NCBI GenBank assembly: GCA_037903475.1
Contig: JBAJFG010000432.1
Coordinates: 496,001-560,000, forward strand
Source of the DNA: Ancylostoma caninum
Taxonomy: Eukaryota > Nematoda > Chromadorea > Rhabditida > Ancylostomatidae
Length of the DNA: 64,000 nt
Direction of reading: 5' to 3'
The position numbers and the translations under genes are program-made. The notes below the pieces were generated by a model, which did no database searches, had not been told where the DNA came from, and saw nothing but the letters and a program-made list of their open reading frames with translations. This document shows positions 51,800 through 63,670 of this stretch, piece by piece. Position 1 is the stretch's first letter, and every line of letters starts with the position of its first letter.

Positions 51800-54700
51800 A
51801 TTTTCCTAGCCCTACTTCCCTGCAGAGCAACCTCTTTCCGCCTCTATTGTGTTTAAATTAGTCTCCAGACTTTTTTCTAAACATTATTATGTCCAACGGC
51901 ACCCCAGGATATGCTCGTATGACAAGCTTTCTATCTGGAATCCAGGAAATACAACTACCGTAGCCCTTATTTCCTCGCTTTCTCTGACCGATCTAAACGA
52001 GGTTAGCTCAGATTAGCAGCGTCGCGCGGCGATTATTTGCATCCGATGTTTTCTGTTCAGTTTCCCCTCTCTAGTGATATTCTATACTATTGCTCTTTTT
52101 TTTGGAATCCCACGCTCCAGTCTAAAGCAGACAGCAATCATTCATTTCTAGAAAATCGAGTATGGCGAGCTATCAAGCTGTTTTGATTTGAAGAAAATTT
52201 TCCAAAAAGTAGAAGAGTTGGGAGAACTAGAGAAATATCTTGGATGAATTCTTTTCTTTACTAATTGAGCAAAAAAAGAACATTTTAAGACGAGAACACC
52301 GCCCTACTGCTACATACTTTCCGCTTGAACAACTCTATCAGTGGGGATGCAAGGTGCGCTCCCGATGTTACTTTACGAAAGAAACAAAAATCTTGTATTA
52401 GTTCAAGTTTAATTGCCTGTTTTTAATTTTTAAAGATTTATTTTCTTAAAGACTTGTTTTCACCATTCAACATTAGAATTATTATTTTTGGAGCTTTTGT
52501 TAATTCATTTGGGTCCCTCAGAGTGGTGGAGTTGCGACTTTTTTTCTCATGCATCTCCTCCCTGGCCTACTATATACTTTTGCTTCCTGCACTGATCCTA
52601 CTCTTTATGGAACCCACTCTGTCAGATCGAATGCGATCCTTGCATGGAATGCTGGAGGAAGTGGGAAGGATCACTTTGTCGAATGTACCCTGAGGCGGCA
52701 AGCATCATTGCTGCCTTTCAGCCTCTAAGGGGATCCACAGTGCCTTCCTGCCGCTTTATGATGTGATCCTCACTAAATTCCAACGATAATCTAGCACCTT
52801 GTAAATTTAAACTCTCACTCCATGTTATGCATAGTTTTCAGCCTTTTTTACAGTTTATTATTTTTTCTATTTATTATATATACTGTTTCTCTAGAGGTAG
52901 CCAGTTGCACCAATTTCCTTCAAATTCCTAACTGTTGTTAGCAGCCTGCATGTTCACCTTGTCGACCAAAAACGTGTTTATAAAAAAAATGTAATGGGGG
53001 GATGTTTTGGCGAGAACTTCGTTACTCAAGCCCCTCATCTTTAATACTTTCATCGTTTTCATGACCCTCTTGCTGTGGCTCTCATTCCCCCCGCTGTGGC
53101 AGAAATGAAAAGGGCCATTAACGTTCTGGTTGCGAAGCTGTGCCAGCTCAAAAACTCCTGAGAGATCGAAATGAGAGTTTGCTGCAAATGTTGCCCAACT
53201 AGAGTTTCACCCTGCCGCCAGTGCCTCCTTAATGAGTAGTTTTTGCACACTCAGACCTGGAATGTTTGGAAACGTTTCATTTGCGAGGGCGAAGCAGCCG
53301 CGTGCTATTTCAAGTGCCTGGCTCTCAAGCGCAAATGGCCTATGGAAAATACTTTGCTACTCGCTACTAACCAGCCCTACGGCATGTCAACCACCTCACG
53401 CTAATTCATCCTGTCCAACCAGCAATCATATATGTGTGCCACATCTGTCTGCTTGTCATGGCCGGACAGGAAAGAGAAAAAAGGGAAGTAATAGTGCTAG
53501 TCACGAGGAGCCAATCAGAGGAGATCATTTTCCATAGTTGTCCATTAGCAACTCTATTCACTATTTTTTTCTAACAAACTCCATGTCCTCTAATCACAAA
53601 ACCTGGGCATTTTCTCGGACTATGGATATTATTGGTGGAACACCGGGTGAGTTTGATCTTTATGGGCGATGCTCATGGTTATCTGAGCAGAATGAGTTGA
53701 GTGTGCAGGTCAGAGGAGGTGTTTGATTGGTTAGAGCGCAGATTTAAGGAAATTGATCCACTTTCAGGCCTAAAAACCGACTTTTTGTCGAAACACCGCC
53801 AATAAAGGTGTTTCTATATCAATCTGCGTAGAAGAAAAAACATTGAAGATATCTACTGTTATTTTCAGGATAGTATACAGCTGGAAGAGTGCGGGGGATG
53901 GAAGAAAGGAGCTTTTTATTTGATCTGAGTGCAGCCTAATCTGGACAAACGGCTATGCTACATACTGGATAGGGCACTGTACTAGTCGGGTTGGTAGTTG
54001 GCGAGTCGCCATCTCTGCCCATTTTCTTGTTAACTCAGTATTCCCTTCATTTAGATTAGACGTGTTACACGCCCTAAAAAGGAATAAAAGAAAGAAAAGT
54101 ACCTCAGCAAAATTTCAACAGTGTCGACTCTTGAGACCTTGACTCTGCTAGTCTATTTCTGCTTTCTTCCCTACATCGGCATTATCCACTGATGTTCGAG
54201 GCGATCAGTCGGGTTAATCGTTTTCAAAATCCTTCCTCTGAGACACATTGAGGATTTCTCTCATGAACTCAGATCCCATGTTTTTGCCAACATTCGTTCT
54301 TCTAGAAAGTGCTGCCGCCTTCCATTGAAATCGCATCGCTCTTCATATATTAAAAGGGCGCTATTCTCTTCTATTTCTGTCTCTCCTCTCAGCTGCTTAT
54401 GCTCCTTCCGGAATTTCGTTGTGATATCTTGCTTGACTCCTTCTACTCTGGTAAGGTTATTTTGTGGTACGCCAAAGAACATACGCAGAAGACACAGTGA
54501 TTTCGATCCTGCAGAAAAAAAACAGGTAATCTGACAACTGTGCGATAAATTCGAATATTCGAAAAGAAGAGAATAATATTCAGCTCGTCTCATGTTTCTT
54601 TCATGGTTGCGCTGATCTCTCTATTCCGATAATCCAAATTTTCAACTTATCGAAATTCGAATTTTCGAATCCTAGCGCATCTGAAGCATTCTTCCGTAGT

Positions 54701-55300
54701 CAACACCCCAGTTTTTGTAGTTTTTTTTACCCTAATGTTTGGGATTTTTCACCTTCTCCGACCTTTTAATGGACAGATTTTGCTTTTTGCTAACAATTAA
54801 TTGAGAGGACACTCTTCACATTCTATCCCTGTCGCTCTATGCACCTGCTTTTACTCCATTCGGAAGCGAAATTGAAAATGTGACCCTAAAAACAGAAAAA
54901 AATAAAAAGATGGAAAAATCACGAAGGACTGATGGTCTTGCTCCTTCAGCAAAATTCGAATTTCTGAGATAATTAATTGTTCGAACTAGTCAAATTATTT
55001 GTTTTTTTCTTCTGCAAAGGTCACTGCATCCATTGGGTCATTTTCAATTTGATTTTTTGGTTACTTACAGCTTGTTCTCATTTTTCATCCTAGAATTTGT
55101 TTGTTCTCTGATCCTTCCAAGATTTTCTACAGTCAGTCTCTGTATTACTTGTATGTTTCCTAGATGTTGTTCTCTTGTGCGTAGCACCGTTTTCACGAAC
55201 AACTCCATTGAAGTTTTATTGTTTCCAAAAGTGTCATTAATTTCCTGAAATGCACATCTACTCTGTTGAAATGAGTGACTGAAAGCGAACTGCAAGGTTT
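51800..55300. other. No gene supported
   Basis: Three and a half kb with only frames of 60-110 codons on both strands, none with a motif. A T-rich hydrophobic plus frame at 52,454-52,693 is probably chance. Confidence 0.25.
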
Positions 55301-55309
55301 GTTTTTTAA

Positions 55310-55693
55310 AATAGAAATTCTGGGAGAGCGAGATGTGCTAGTTATTCGTTATCCGAGCAGCCATTCAACCCAAGGCTCCGCCCTCCCCCTTGCCTCCAAA
55401 CTGTTCAAAATCCATGGAGAGCTTGTTACTATGCCAATTTCGTTCCGGATGCTGTTGAAGCGCGTGAAGCAGCCAGCGGCTCTGATTCATACGTTCCCCT
55501 CATCGGCATTTCGATTGAATTCGAGGACAGAAAAAGCGCACGGCTGGCTGTGGATGGCTTTGTTCGGCGAGGCGCTTCTATACATGGCAGATGCTTCTGT
55601 TTGGACACTACCAATCAGTCGCTGATCGTCAGCTATGGATTGAATCTCTACTCCTCCCCATCTGTGGATTTCTGTTTCTACATTCTCCTGATT
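55310..55693 (+). CDS. Candidate exon or relic, 128 codons open without ATG
   Basis: The frame is stop-free from 55,310 to a TGA at 55,694-55,696 and reads NPWRACYYANFVPDAVEARE, then AASGSDSYVPLIGISIEFED, then RKSARLAVDGFVRRGASIHG and RCFCLDTTNQSLIVSYG. It has no in-frame ATG, so it would be internal or terminal. Its composition is that of a globular protein with beta strands. The likely acceptor lies somewhere at 55,355-55,425 but is not clear. An overlapping frame with an ATG-like start at 55,275 looks less coding. The family is not recognised. Confidence 0.42.
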
Positions 55694-55699
55694 TGATTC

Positions 55700-56825
55700 T
55701 TTTTACTTTCACAAATCATGCCCTTCACTACTCATCCCTTCTTCGGCTAAGTCAAATGATCCCGTGGGCTAGGAACGTGATACTTGTGGGAGGTAACGAA
55801 GAAGCCGCCGTCGCCGCCACGTCATAATTGGCGCTGGGCCGTAAGGATATGTAGCTCCAGATTCCAGGAAGAACGCGAATATAGCCCTTGAATACCGGTC
55901 CAATTGGGAAGGCCTTGTTGCAGCTCGGTTCCAGCCCTTAGTCCACGGTAAAGGGTGAAATCCGAGCTGCTGCTTATGTGGCCCCTTGGTCGTTCTTTGC
56001 TTTGTCTAGATGCATTAGCGGTTTTAGAGTTGCCCTCTCATAACGGGGCTAATTACTTTCCACGTGGGAAGATTGGAGTGCATCCGTGTGTCGCGTCGAA
56101 ATGATGCTGTCTGTCGGTCCAGTGAAAAGTGCACGTCCCAATGACTTTCATAGAGCTGTAGATTCTCGTCTAGATACAACCACCACCCTTATTTGCAGCG
56201 TAAAAATAAGTGTGATTGCTCCATACCACCTCGTCATCACTTAATTGAGGTCCACTCTAATTGAATGATCACATTTGTGAGTTGTTTCTTTTTCTGGCTC
56301 ATTTTTCCCAGGCTAATCAAACTACCACTTGCTATTTAGTCAGAATGAGATTTTTACGATAATTGAACACTTACCACTCGCTCACGTCATGCTTCGGTAA
56401 ATCACGGTGAAGAACAACGGTGTTTCCGATCTTTTCCCAGAAAGAAAAGTTCAGCTTCGATCTGTAATAGTCAACAAGGTGCTAAAATGAATCAGGAGGA
56501 TCTTCTGAACCATGTTTTGCTGTTTTTCCCAAGTTCAAAGAAGCAAAACGGTCTGACGCCGCGCGTGCGGGTGGTTATTGTCAATACAATGCGAACTCTG
56601 CTCCATTAGGATGGGTCATCACATTATGTATAAATAAGATTTGTAGGTAAATCCAAGATAATTTTTAGCTCACTGGATTTGTTGGAAGCCTCTGATTATA
56701 ATAGTGTGAAACTTTCTGCGAAAAATTGGCTGGAAACCTGCATTTGATACCCTTATTTTGGGAGCACCTGGGTGGAGGAAAAGCAGGAGTATGAGATCTC
56801 ATCACTTGCACAAAACCAAGTAGTG
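55700..56825. other. No gene recognised
   Basis: Moderately GC-rich around 55,850-56,200 without a continuous frame, AT-rich after that. Possibly old repeat sequence. Confidence 0.25.
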
Positions 56826-56827
56826 CA

Positions 56828-56957
56828 TTGTGTGCTGGGCAGCATACATCATTGGGATTACCCACGGTGTTGACACCCCCCCCCTTCCCCCTCCCAGCAT
56901 CTACCCATCGCTAGTGTAGGCGTCAGTACGGTTACCCTGAGTAATCTCAATGATGCT
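56828..56957. repeat. Foldback copy of the CATCATTG family with C-tract
   Basis: AGCATACATCATTGGGATTACCC at the left and its approximate complement ACCCTGAGTAATCTCAATGATGCT at the right enclose a run of C and CCTTCCCCCTCCC. This gives MITE-like ends for the family. Confidence 0.6.
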
Positions 56958-57401
56958 TCTAGGACCTGGTAGTTCCATTAATGCAAGAGAACTCGGAAAC
57001 GAGTCTCGCCTTCGAATTCGAAGATCCACTGCGAATTTAGCAGTATTTTTGCAACTTTCACCTCTCCCTTCTCTTCCATTTTGAGTCCTTTTTTGAGGGG
57101 GAGGCCTGTTGGAGTTGTGGTGGTACGAGACTTCCGCACCATACAGTACCCTGCGGAGAGCATAAATCCTTATGTGTTGGATCTTTCCACTCGATTCTAC
57201 CCATCCATTTTCTGTCTCAATGCCTCTTTGCTACTCGAATCAGAGCCTATACGACATTTTCAATTATTGTCTTACAGCATCATTTTCGACATTACCGCTT
57301 GATGACTGTTAGGCAAGGTAATCAATGGCAAACGATAATTTCGGTCCCGAGAAATCAAAAGTGCTTTCCGGAACTCACAGTCCTTATTCCTTAACACTCA
57401 C

Positions 57402-57487
57402 GAATTTGATTCATGTGAGACTACAGGAAGTGCTTCGCATTACCAGTAATGCGAAGCACTTCCTGTAGTCTCACATGAATCAAATTC
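57402..57487. repeat. Perfect 86-bp palindrome
   Basis: Arms 57,402-57,443 and 57,446-57,487 are exact reverse complements over 42 bp, with only CA between them. The left arm begins GAATTTGATTCATGTGAGAC. No mismatch was found by eye. Confidence 0.92.
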
Positions 57488-57969
57488 CTGTTCCAGTACA
57501 GTTTCGAAACCGGCATTGGGTTTTGCTAGTTGCGTATGGAAGCGTCTACATCGGCAAGAGAAAAAAGAACGTTCCAGAGGTTACGCTGATTTGTAATGAC
57601 GTTTCAATGCCTGCTGCAGAGTTTACAGGTTGCATCAGCGTCCTCTTTTCCTTGTTGTATTGGAGACCTGTTTGAAACGGACTAAACTGAAGATGTGTGG
57701 TATTGTGTGATTCTGAAATTCCTAAGCTTCCTAACCCCTGTTGACTTCCCAATACAAAGTTTCCATTCCACGTTTTTTATTCCAATTTTGTGAAAGTGAC
57801 ACAATTTGTACAATTCTAAGCTTTGTACGCCAATTTTCGTCATCAGTCTTCCATTTTTGCTTTTCTTAGTTTTTCTCAGATCTACCCAATAAATTAGCTG
57901 AGGCCGGAATGTACACGTGCTCAACTCGTAGACTTTTGTAATGATTCTTAGCATCGTACCGGATTTGAA

Positions 57970-58115
57970 TATTTATTTGTTTATCTATTTATTTAATGCA
58001 CCAGGAGAGCGCTTACAGATAAAACGTTCATGGTAAGGCATTAGTTAGTAATATTGATGAACCTTGGGAAAGCTAAGGAAAGTAGTAAAAATATCTCCTA
58101 TTTATTTATTTTTTT
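57970..58115 (-). repeat. Two adjacent (TTTA)n tails with related flanks
   Basis: TTTATTTAATGCACCAGGAG (57,986) and TTTTTTTGCATCAGGGAGCA (58,108) are followed by similar TTAGAGATAAC/TTACAGATAAA words. They look like two 3' ends of one minus-strand non-LTR family, one inserted close to the other. Confidence 0.45.
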
Positions 58116-58119
58116 GCAT

Positions 58120-60330
58120 CAGGGAGCACATTTAGAGATAACATCAGTGTCAACATATCAATACAATGAACATATTCTTACGTTCTTCATGAATACGCAT
58201 GAATCATGCTTGTGTCGACTGCTCAAGAAGTGGCATCCTCATGGACAGGGCTTATTTTACTTCTTCATTTCTTTCTAATTATCTTTCCTCTTCGCATCCT
58301 TCTTCGACTCTTTTCTCGGGAATGGTTTTTTTACGGAGACGTACATACCAAAGCGACTAAAAAATTAGACGTTATTTTGCTTTCAACGGAATAGTATCCC
58401 AACTTCAAGAAAGAAACACAAAAATGTCCCAACTCAGAAGGCAAAGTCATAGACAGCCAGCGTGAGTTCGAAATTCGCCCGAGGAGGATCTCGAGCTGGA
58501 ACGAACTTCTTCAAAGGTTATTTTTTTTCACTCAAGCTCACCGAATGATCTATGATCTTGTTCTTCTAATGTTAGGATTTGGCTATGAATTACTGGTACA
58601 CATTAGGAAAAAATTGAATTCTACGATGTTCTCTCTAGTGCACGAAGTTACCTGCCCACATTGCTTTGTGTCACACTTCCTAAAGCGAGTGACTGCCATT
58701 TTGGGCGAACAAAGGCGCCAAACCCGGAAGTGTACGTTGAATAGTCATTATGTCTGGCTCAGACACTAGGTCTATGTCTACCGCTCGGGTCTACAGAAAA
58801 GTACATGCACTCGATGGAATTTTCCCAGTTTCTTACTTGAGAAGAATATACTCAAATTTGAGTGTGACGGTTGATTTTTTTGAAGTGTGTATTTTAATTT
58901 TTTATGCAAGACAGTGGCATTTGAATTTTCGTTCGAATTTTTGCATTTCTACATTGCATCTCTGCTATACGCACAGGGAAAACCCGGTTTTGGAGTTCCA
59001 AATTTTTGGCAAGCATACTTTTAACGCTTGACTTCTGTGATTTCTTGAATGCTTTCTCTCGAAACAAACATTGATAAACATCCCTTCGTGGTCGTAAACA
59101 AAATAAACGTTCGCAGTATAAAACGTCTCGTTATTTTGTTGCGAAATTCACAGTTTTGCCTTCTAAGCCCTCCATCCAACCTCACCACAGATCCACTCTC
59201 TGCTGCCTTCATGAAATTAGTAAAAAAAAACTTAGTTTCGTGACCAGAAATGTTTCGCAGCAGATGCCCCGCTTCGGCACAGGATATTTGTGCAGGCCTG
59301 CAGCTTGATGCCAACACTTGCACGGGAGAGCGAATCCTAATTTTTTTTTGTTAATGCAGGAGGCATTCACGTGAATTTAGACGAGATAACTTTGGCGAAG
59401 CAATGCACACTGCGCCTTCCCTATCCTGTTTGAGCACCTGGCACGCGGATACTGATTTCAGCAAGGGCTTTGCTTATGGATCGCCGCTGCCAGGGAATTC
59501 AAATCGAAGTTTGGATCTGCCCACTTTTTCAAATGATTTTCAAATTTTTGAAATGATTTGGTTAATTTTTATTCAGGGGTGTGAGGTCTTCAGAAGGAAG
59601 GTTGCACTATCATAAATCATTCAAAGAGGAGTAAGCCTTCTTGGTTATATTCATAAATTTAGTACTGGAAAACTTCTGACGTGCGCGATCTACACACCTG
59701 AAATAATTATTCTTTCATGTCTTTGAACCCTTTTCTCTAAAACGTGTCATAGTGACTGTGGAGAACCTTCAGCGGAAGGATATTTCATGGAGAAGCATGG
59801 AAAAAAGAAATTGTGGTGTTGGCGGCTACAACTCTTCTTTGTCACGATATGCAAAGAATCTATCCGCCCCCTCCCCCCCCGGGTGTTTACGTAATCTCAT
59901 TCCTTCTTTTTAAAAGCATTTTCTCAACTCCAGTATCAATTCTTCTTTCATATGGACTGGTCATTAAGTCATTAAATCAAAATTGGGAAATTTTGTGAGC
60001 TTTCCGAAAATCTGGCAGAACACTTCCCTGTAAACAGCTGTTAGTGATCCTTAGCACTCTGCTGCTTTTCTCTGCTCTGCCTTGATATGAAGGGAATGTG
60101 GGGGGCCACCAATTATGGAGGCTTTCATAGCATTTACGTGTTTTTGTGTTTTTATTATAGAACACTTTTCAGACATATTGGTTTCCTGGCCAGTATTTTC
60201 GTAGGCTTCCGTGTCCCATTTTCAGATAGCAACGAGTGCATTTGGCACGACATTCCTGTAAACAAGCATTCTGACTGATTAGTAGCCGTGTAATTCATAC
60301 CGAGCGTTTGCTCATTTTATGCTGTTTTCA
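58120..60330. other. No gene supported
   Basis: AT-rich. Overlapping frames at 59,021-59,323 lack motifs. A possible 35-nt exon at 60,226-60,260 (after CATTTTCAG, before GTAAAC, reading SNECIWHDIP) is noted but unproven. Confidence 0.25.
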
Positions 60331-60338
60331 TGCTGTAG

Positions 60339-60496
60339 GCGAAAGCATGGCCACAGACGAGGAAGCTTTTTCAGACGTGAATCATTACTCCATTACCACG
60401 CAGTTACCAAAAACGACTTTGGCAGAGTGCTCAGTTATGGCGAAGTGCCTCGGCCTCTTCGCAAGCGTTGTTCAAGCTGACCTAAATATTACATAG
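60339..60496 (+). CDS. Candidate terminal exon
   Basis: After a TTTTCATGCTGTAG acceptor the frame reads ESMATDEEAFSDVNHYSITT, then QLPKTTLAECSVMAKCLGLF, then ASVVQADLNIT and a TAG at 60,494. The acidic start and amphipathic end are coding-like. The incoming phase would be 1, which does not match the possible exon at 60,226, so the upstream partner is unknown. An alternative is a short protein starting at the internal ATG. Confidence 0.42.
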
Positions 60497-60802
60497 ATGC
60501 TCTCTTCATTTCTAAGCATACAACTTCACTACATTTGGCTTCAAGATGACTCTTTTGTATTTGAGCTTTTCCTTTTTACCATTTGCAGGAAGAGTATTTT
60601 TTAAATATTTTTTAAATATCAAATCCAAGTACTCTAGCAAAAGTGAAGAAAACATAGACGTTTATATGTTCCAATTTTTGAGATTTTTGCATTTCTGCGG
60701 ATACTTTCGTTTATCAGCTTTTGCTTTGTGTAGGCACGATACTTACCAAATTTTCTAAGGAAAACCGACACCTTCAGCTCAAAGCACATCCTGTCACTTT
60801 TG

Positions 60803-61080
60803 GTACCGGTCAACCACTCTTGCCTCACAGAATGCCGCCCACTTGGTCTGCCGCGCCGCACCACCTACGCGGTGCGGCATATCCCCTTGAATATGTTGTT
60901 GGCGGGTGACGTTTTCCACCGCCTTCTATGTGTCTTTGTCTTCATCCCGAAATGCTGAAGTGGAAGCATAAGCGTTTTATCAATATCGGGGACGCTCGAC
61001 AGGTGATATGCCGCATCGCGTAGATGGTGCGTCGCGGCAGACCGGCGGTGTTGTGTGAAGCAAAAGTGGTTGACTGGCAC
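60803..61080. repeat. Foldback element, about 80-bp arms
   Basis: GGTCAACCACTCTTGCCTCAC and later CTGCCGCGCCGCACCACCTA, GCGGCATAT at the left match the reverse complement of 61,001-61,080 (GATATGCCGC, GATGGTGCGTCGCGGCAG, GTGGTTGACTGG). The spacer is about 115 bp. GC-rich arms in AT-rich DNA. Confidence 0.75.
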
Positions 61081-61099
61081 TGTACGTACTTGTTCCCTC

Positions 61100-61890
61100 A
61101 CCTGCGTACTATTTTTTTGCTGGGCTTTCCATTAAAGAGACCCGCTTATTTCGAATGTTGTGCTATTGCTATATTCGGCGAGCTAACTATTGCAATCGTG
61201 AATTTTGGGTAAATTTACCGAGCCATCTACTGACATTCCCAAAGAGGAGAGATTTTTTATGTTTTTTTTGTGATGCATTATGAATTACACACAGCCTTGA
61301 TACATAGAGGAATCTTTCTAGATATACATTTAAAAATCGACTCCAAATGGATCGTCGATACTCAGAGCGCAAGTTTTGAATTTTTAACACTCGGGAATTT
61401 TAAATTTGGAGAGGAAACTTTTGACTGGGATGGTCTGCAGTGGATGGCAAGGTAATGTAAAATTTGCGGACATCAACTGGGGATAAAGCGGTGAATATTT
61501 CATAACGAGTGGTGGTGAATTTTGCTTTTGACAACGTTTGCGAAAGCGATCTGGGCGGGATTGATGTCCTGCGCAGATGTAGTCCTGCGGCTGGAGATCA
61601 AGTAAGAAATGATTCTTCCCAGAAATTTAAGTCCATTATAGGTGGGAAATCAAGTCTAATTTTTCCTTTGGAGTTTTTTTCGTCGGAAGACTCCAACATC
61701 TTTTTCGCAGCCAGGAATGTATTGAAAAGCACAATTATTATATGTAATCAAAAGGCCTGCCTTCACAATCTTTATCTCACTTAGGCCCTCCAGGTTAGCA
61801 TAAAATCGAGCTGCTGGTTTCCGCTTCTTTCGCAGACATGCTCACTGAGCTACATTAGGTATTCCAATAATGCAAGCGGCTTTTTCCCCC
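61100..61890 (+). other. Possible host exons, unresolved
   Basis: Two coding-like stretches end at donors: GEETFDWDGLQWMA before AAG/GTAATG (about 61,452), and FAFDNVCESDLGGIDVLRRC before CAA/GTAAGA (about 61,600). They cannot be joined directly in frame, so the gene model is open. Confidence 0.3.
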
Positions 61891-61894
61891 GCAG

Positions 61895-62144
61895 CAACTT
61901 TTTGCTGGCGGCCGATGAAATGGAACACTTTGTTTCCTGCCATTTTCGTTTTCCTGGGGAGAATAAGAGCTGCATAAGAGAATCGCCCGTTACTGTTGAC
62001 TCAGGCCAGCGGAAAGTGCAGCAGCAGCCGCAGCCCATTAGCCGGAAATTTCGGCTGCAGCGGCCCTCATCGCGGACGTCACCGCGATTAATCCAGTGGA
62101 CGAATGGTTCATGGCATTCGCTTCTGAATGCAATGGAAACTTGA
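61895..62144 (+). CDS. Candidate exon ending in a stop
   Basis: TTTTTCCCCCGCAG is a strong acceptor. The frame then reads NFLLAADEMEHFVSCHFRFP, then GENKSCIRESPVTVDSGQRK, a Gln/Arg/Ser-rich stretch, and WTNGSWHSLLNAMET plus stop. A 128-codon minus-strand frame overlaps the same bases, so the strand is not certain. No domain is recognised. Confidence 0.35.
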
Positions 62145-62529
62145 TTAGGGTGACGCTGGCGATTCATTATGACCAAGCTGAGAAGGGGCCTATTATTCTC
62201 CACGGAAAACTTGGCATCGCGAAAGGCCTGCTCCATTCTAATTCCCTGTAGTATTCGAAGTACATTTCGTTTTTTTCCTACTGGAAAGACGCTGCAAGAT
62301 CCTCAGATCTCGTATGAGTGGCAGGGGCAGGGCAGCGGAGTTGTGCAGCCTAAATGAGATGAAGTTTCGAAGCTCCCAGCCGACTTAAAACTCTGGTAGC
62401 CGGAACTCCCAAAATCTGCAGGCTTCTTTTGTAGTTCCATGATTCTGGGCATTCATAGAAAATGCAGGAAAAAAGCCGAACACAGCCGGCAGAGGGTTGG
62501 TCTGCGTCGATCTCACCCATATACTCTAG

Positions 62530-62980
62530 ATCTCAAGGCAGGCATTCATCATTGCAATGGGGGGGGGGGGTGGTTAATTCAAACCACGGGGTAACCTTTG
62601 ACAAATGATGGGTTAAGCACCGAAGAGCATTCATGAAGGTTCACACAGGTATAGTTGCAAAGGCTCATAAGCAGTTAATGTTCATTCAAAGTTCGACTCA
62701 GTGGTCATTGGATAAACTCTTCAATGAATACCAAATTACTGGTAAGCTATGGGTGTCAGCAAGATTAGCGCGGGTAAACTCAATTTTAAAAGCCAGCCCA
62801 GGGGTGCAGGTCCTCATAGGAGGGGGCATTTCACTACTGTATCGATTGGGAGAGAGAACGGTGATACAAGTGGGTGTGCGGATGCGCAGACAGTTACAGT
62901 GCCAGGACGCAGACAACGCGGCGCAACTTGCGGGGCGGGGCCCACTAGAGTCACCTATTAACCTCAGGAGCCATTAGATT
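62530..62980. repeat. Repeat-like block with G-run and family words
   Basis: GGCATTCATCATTG followed by a run of G and AACCACGGGGTAACC resembles the CATCATTG family. The GC-rich part at 62,800-62,960 is open in several frames on both strands and probably noncoding. Confidence 0.4.
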
Positions 62981-63550
62981 CAGCCTGAAACACAGCAAAT
63001 TCTCAATCTATTCACACTTATGGAGTGTTTTTAAAATCTCCAACAGAATTAGAATGCACAGCTCCATCTATAGCACTTGAATGTCAGCATATCCACGAGT
63101 TGAAGACTGCGCCAAACCACTCACTAAGGCCTAATTGCTTTTGTTACCCTAGCTAGCGCTTCTGCGCTATACGTCTATGTTTTTCAGCCACCAAACAGGT
63201 TTTGAAGATAGCTAGCTTTTCGTTGTTCCTCATAGGTGCACCAGTCCTCGTTATGTTACTTCCTCAACCATCCAATTGCCTTCATCCTCTTAGTGCACTT
63301 GGGAAACGCCTTCAGGAAACGTTCAAGCCGCCCTTAGCACTGAATCCTAAAGTGAATCTAAAGTGGGCAAAGAATCCAGAATTGAGTCCAAGTAGGGTGA
63401 CCGAAAACTTTGACTTTTGAGATGAGCTGAGGAAAAGTTCAACCGCTGGAGCTGAATAATTCATCAGATATACAGTGATCATGACCATTATTACCATATC
63501 CTCGAATATTCGGTTAATTTGCAAGTTCGGATGCTCAAACGAGAAAGCAA

Positions 63551-63670
63551 AAGCGAGAGAGAGAGAGAGAAAGGCAGAGAGAACAATGAAGCTAAAGAGC
63601 AAAGACAATGGTAGCTCTAAGCTCTCCCTCTCTCCTCTCTCTCCTCTCTCGCTCCCTCTCTTTTCTTTTT
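63551..63670. repeat. (GA)n ... (CT)n low-complexity pair
   Basis: A GA-repeat (63,551-63,585) is followed 60 bp later by a CT-repeat (63,620-63,660), so the two can pair as an imperfect hairpin. Confidence 0.8.
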
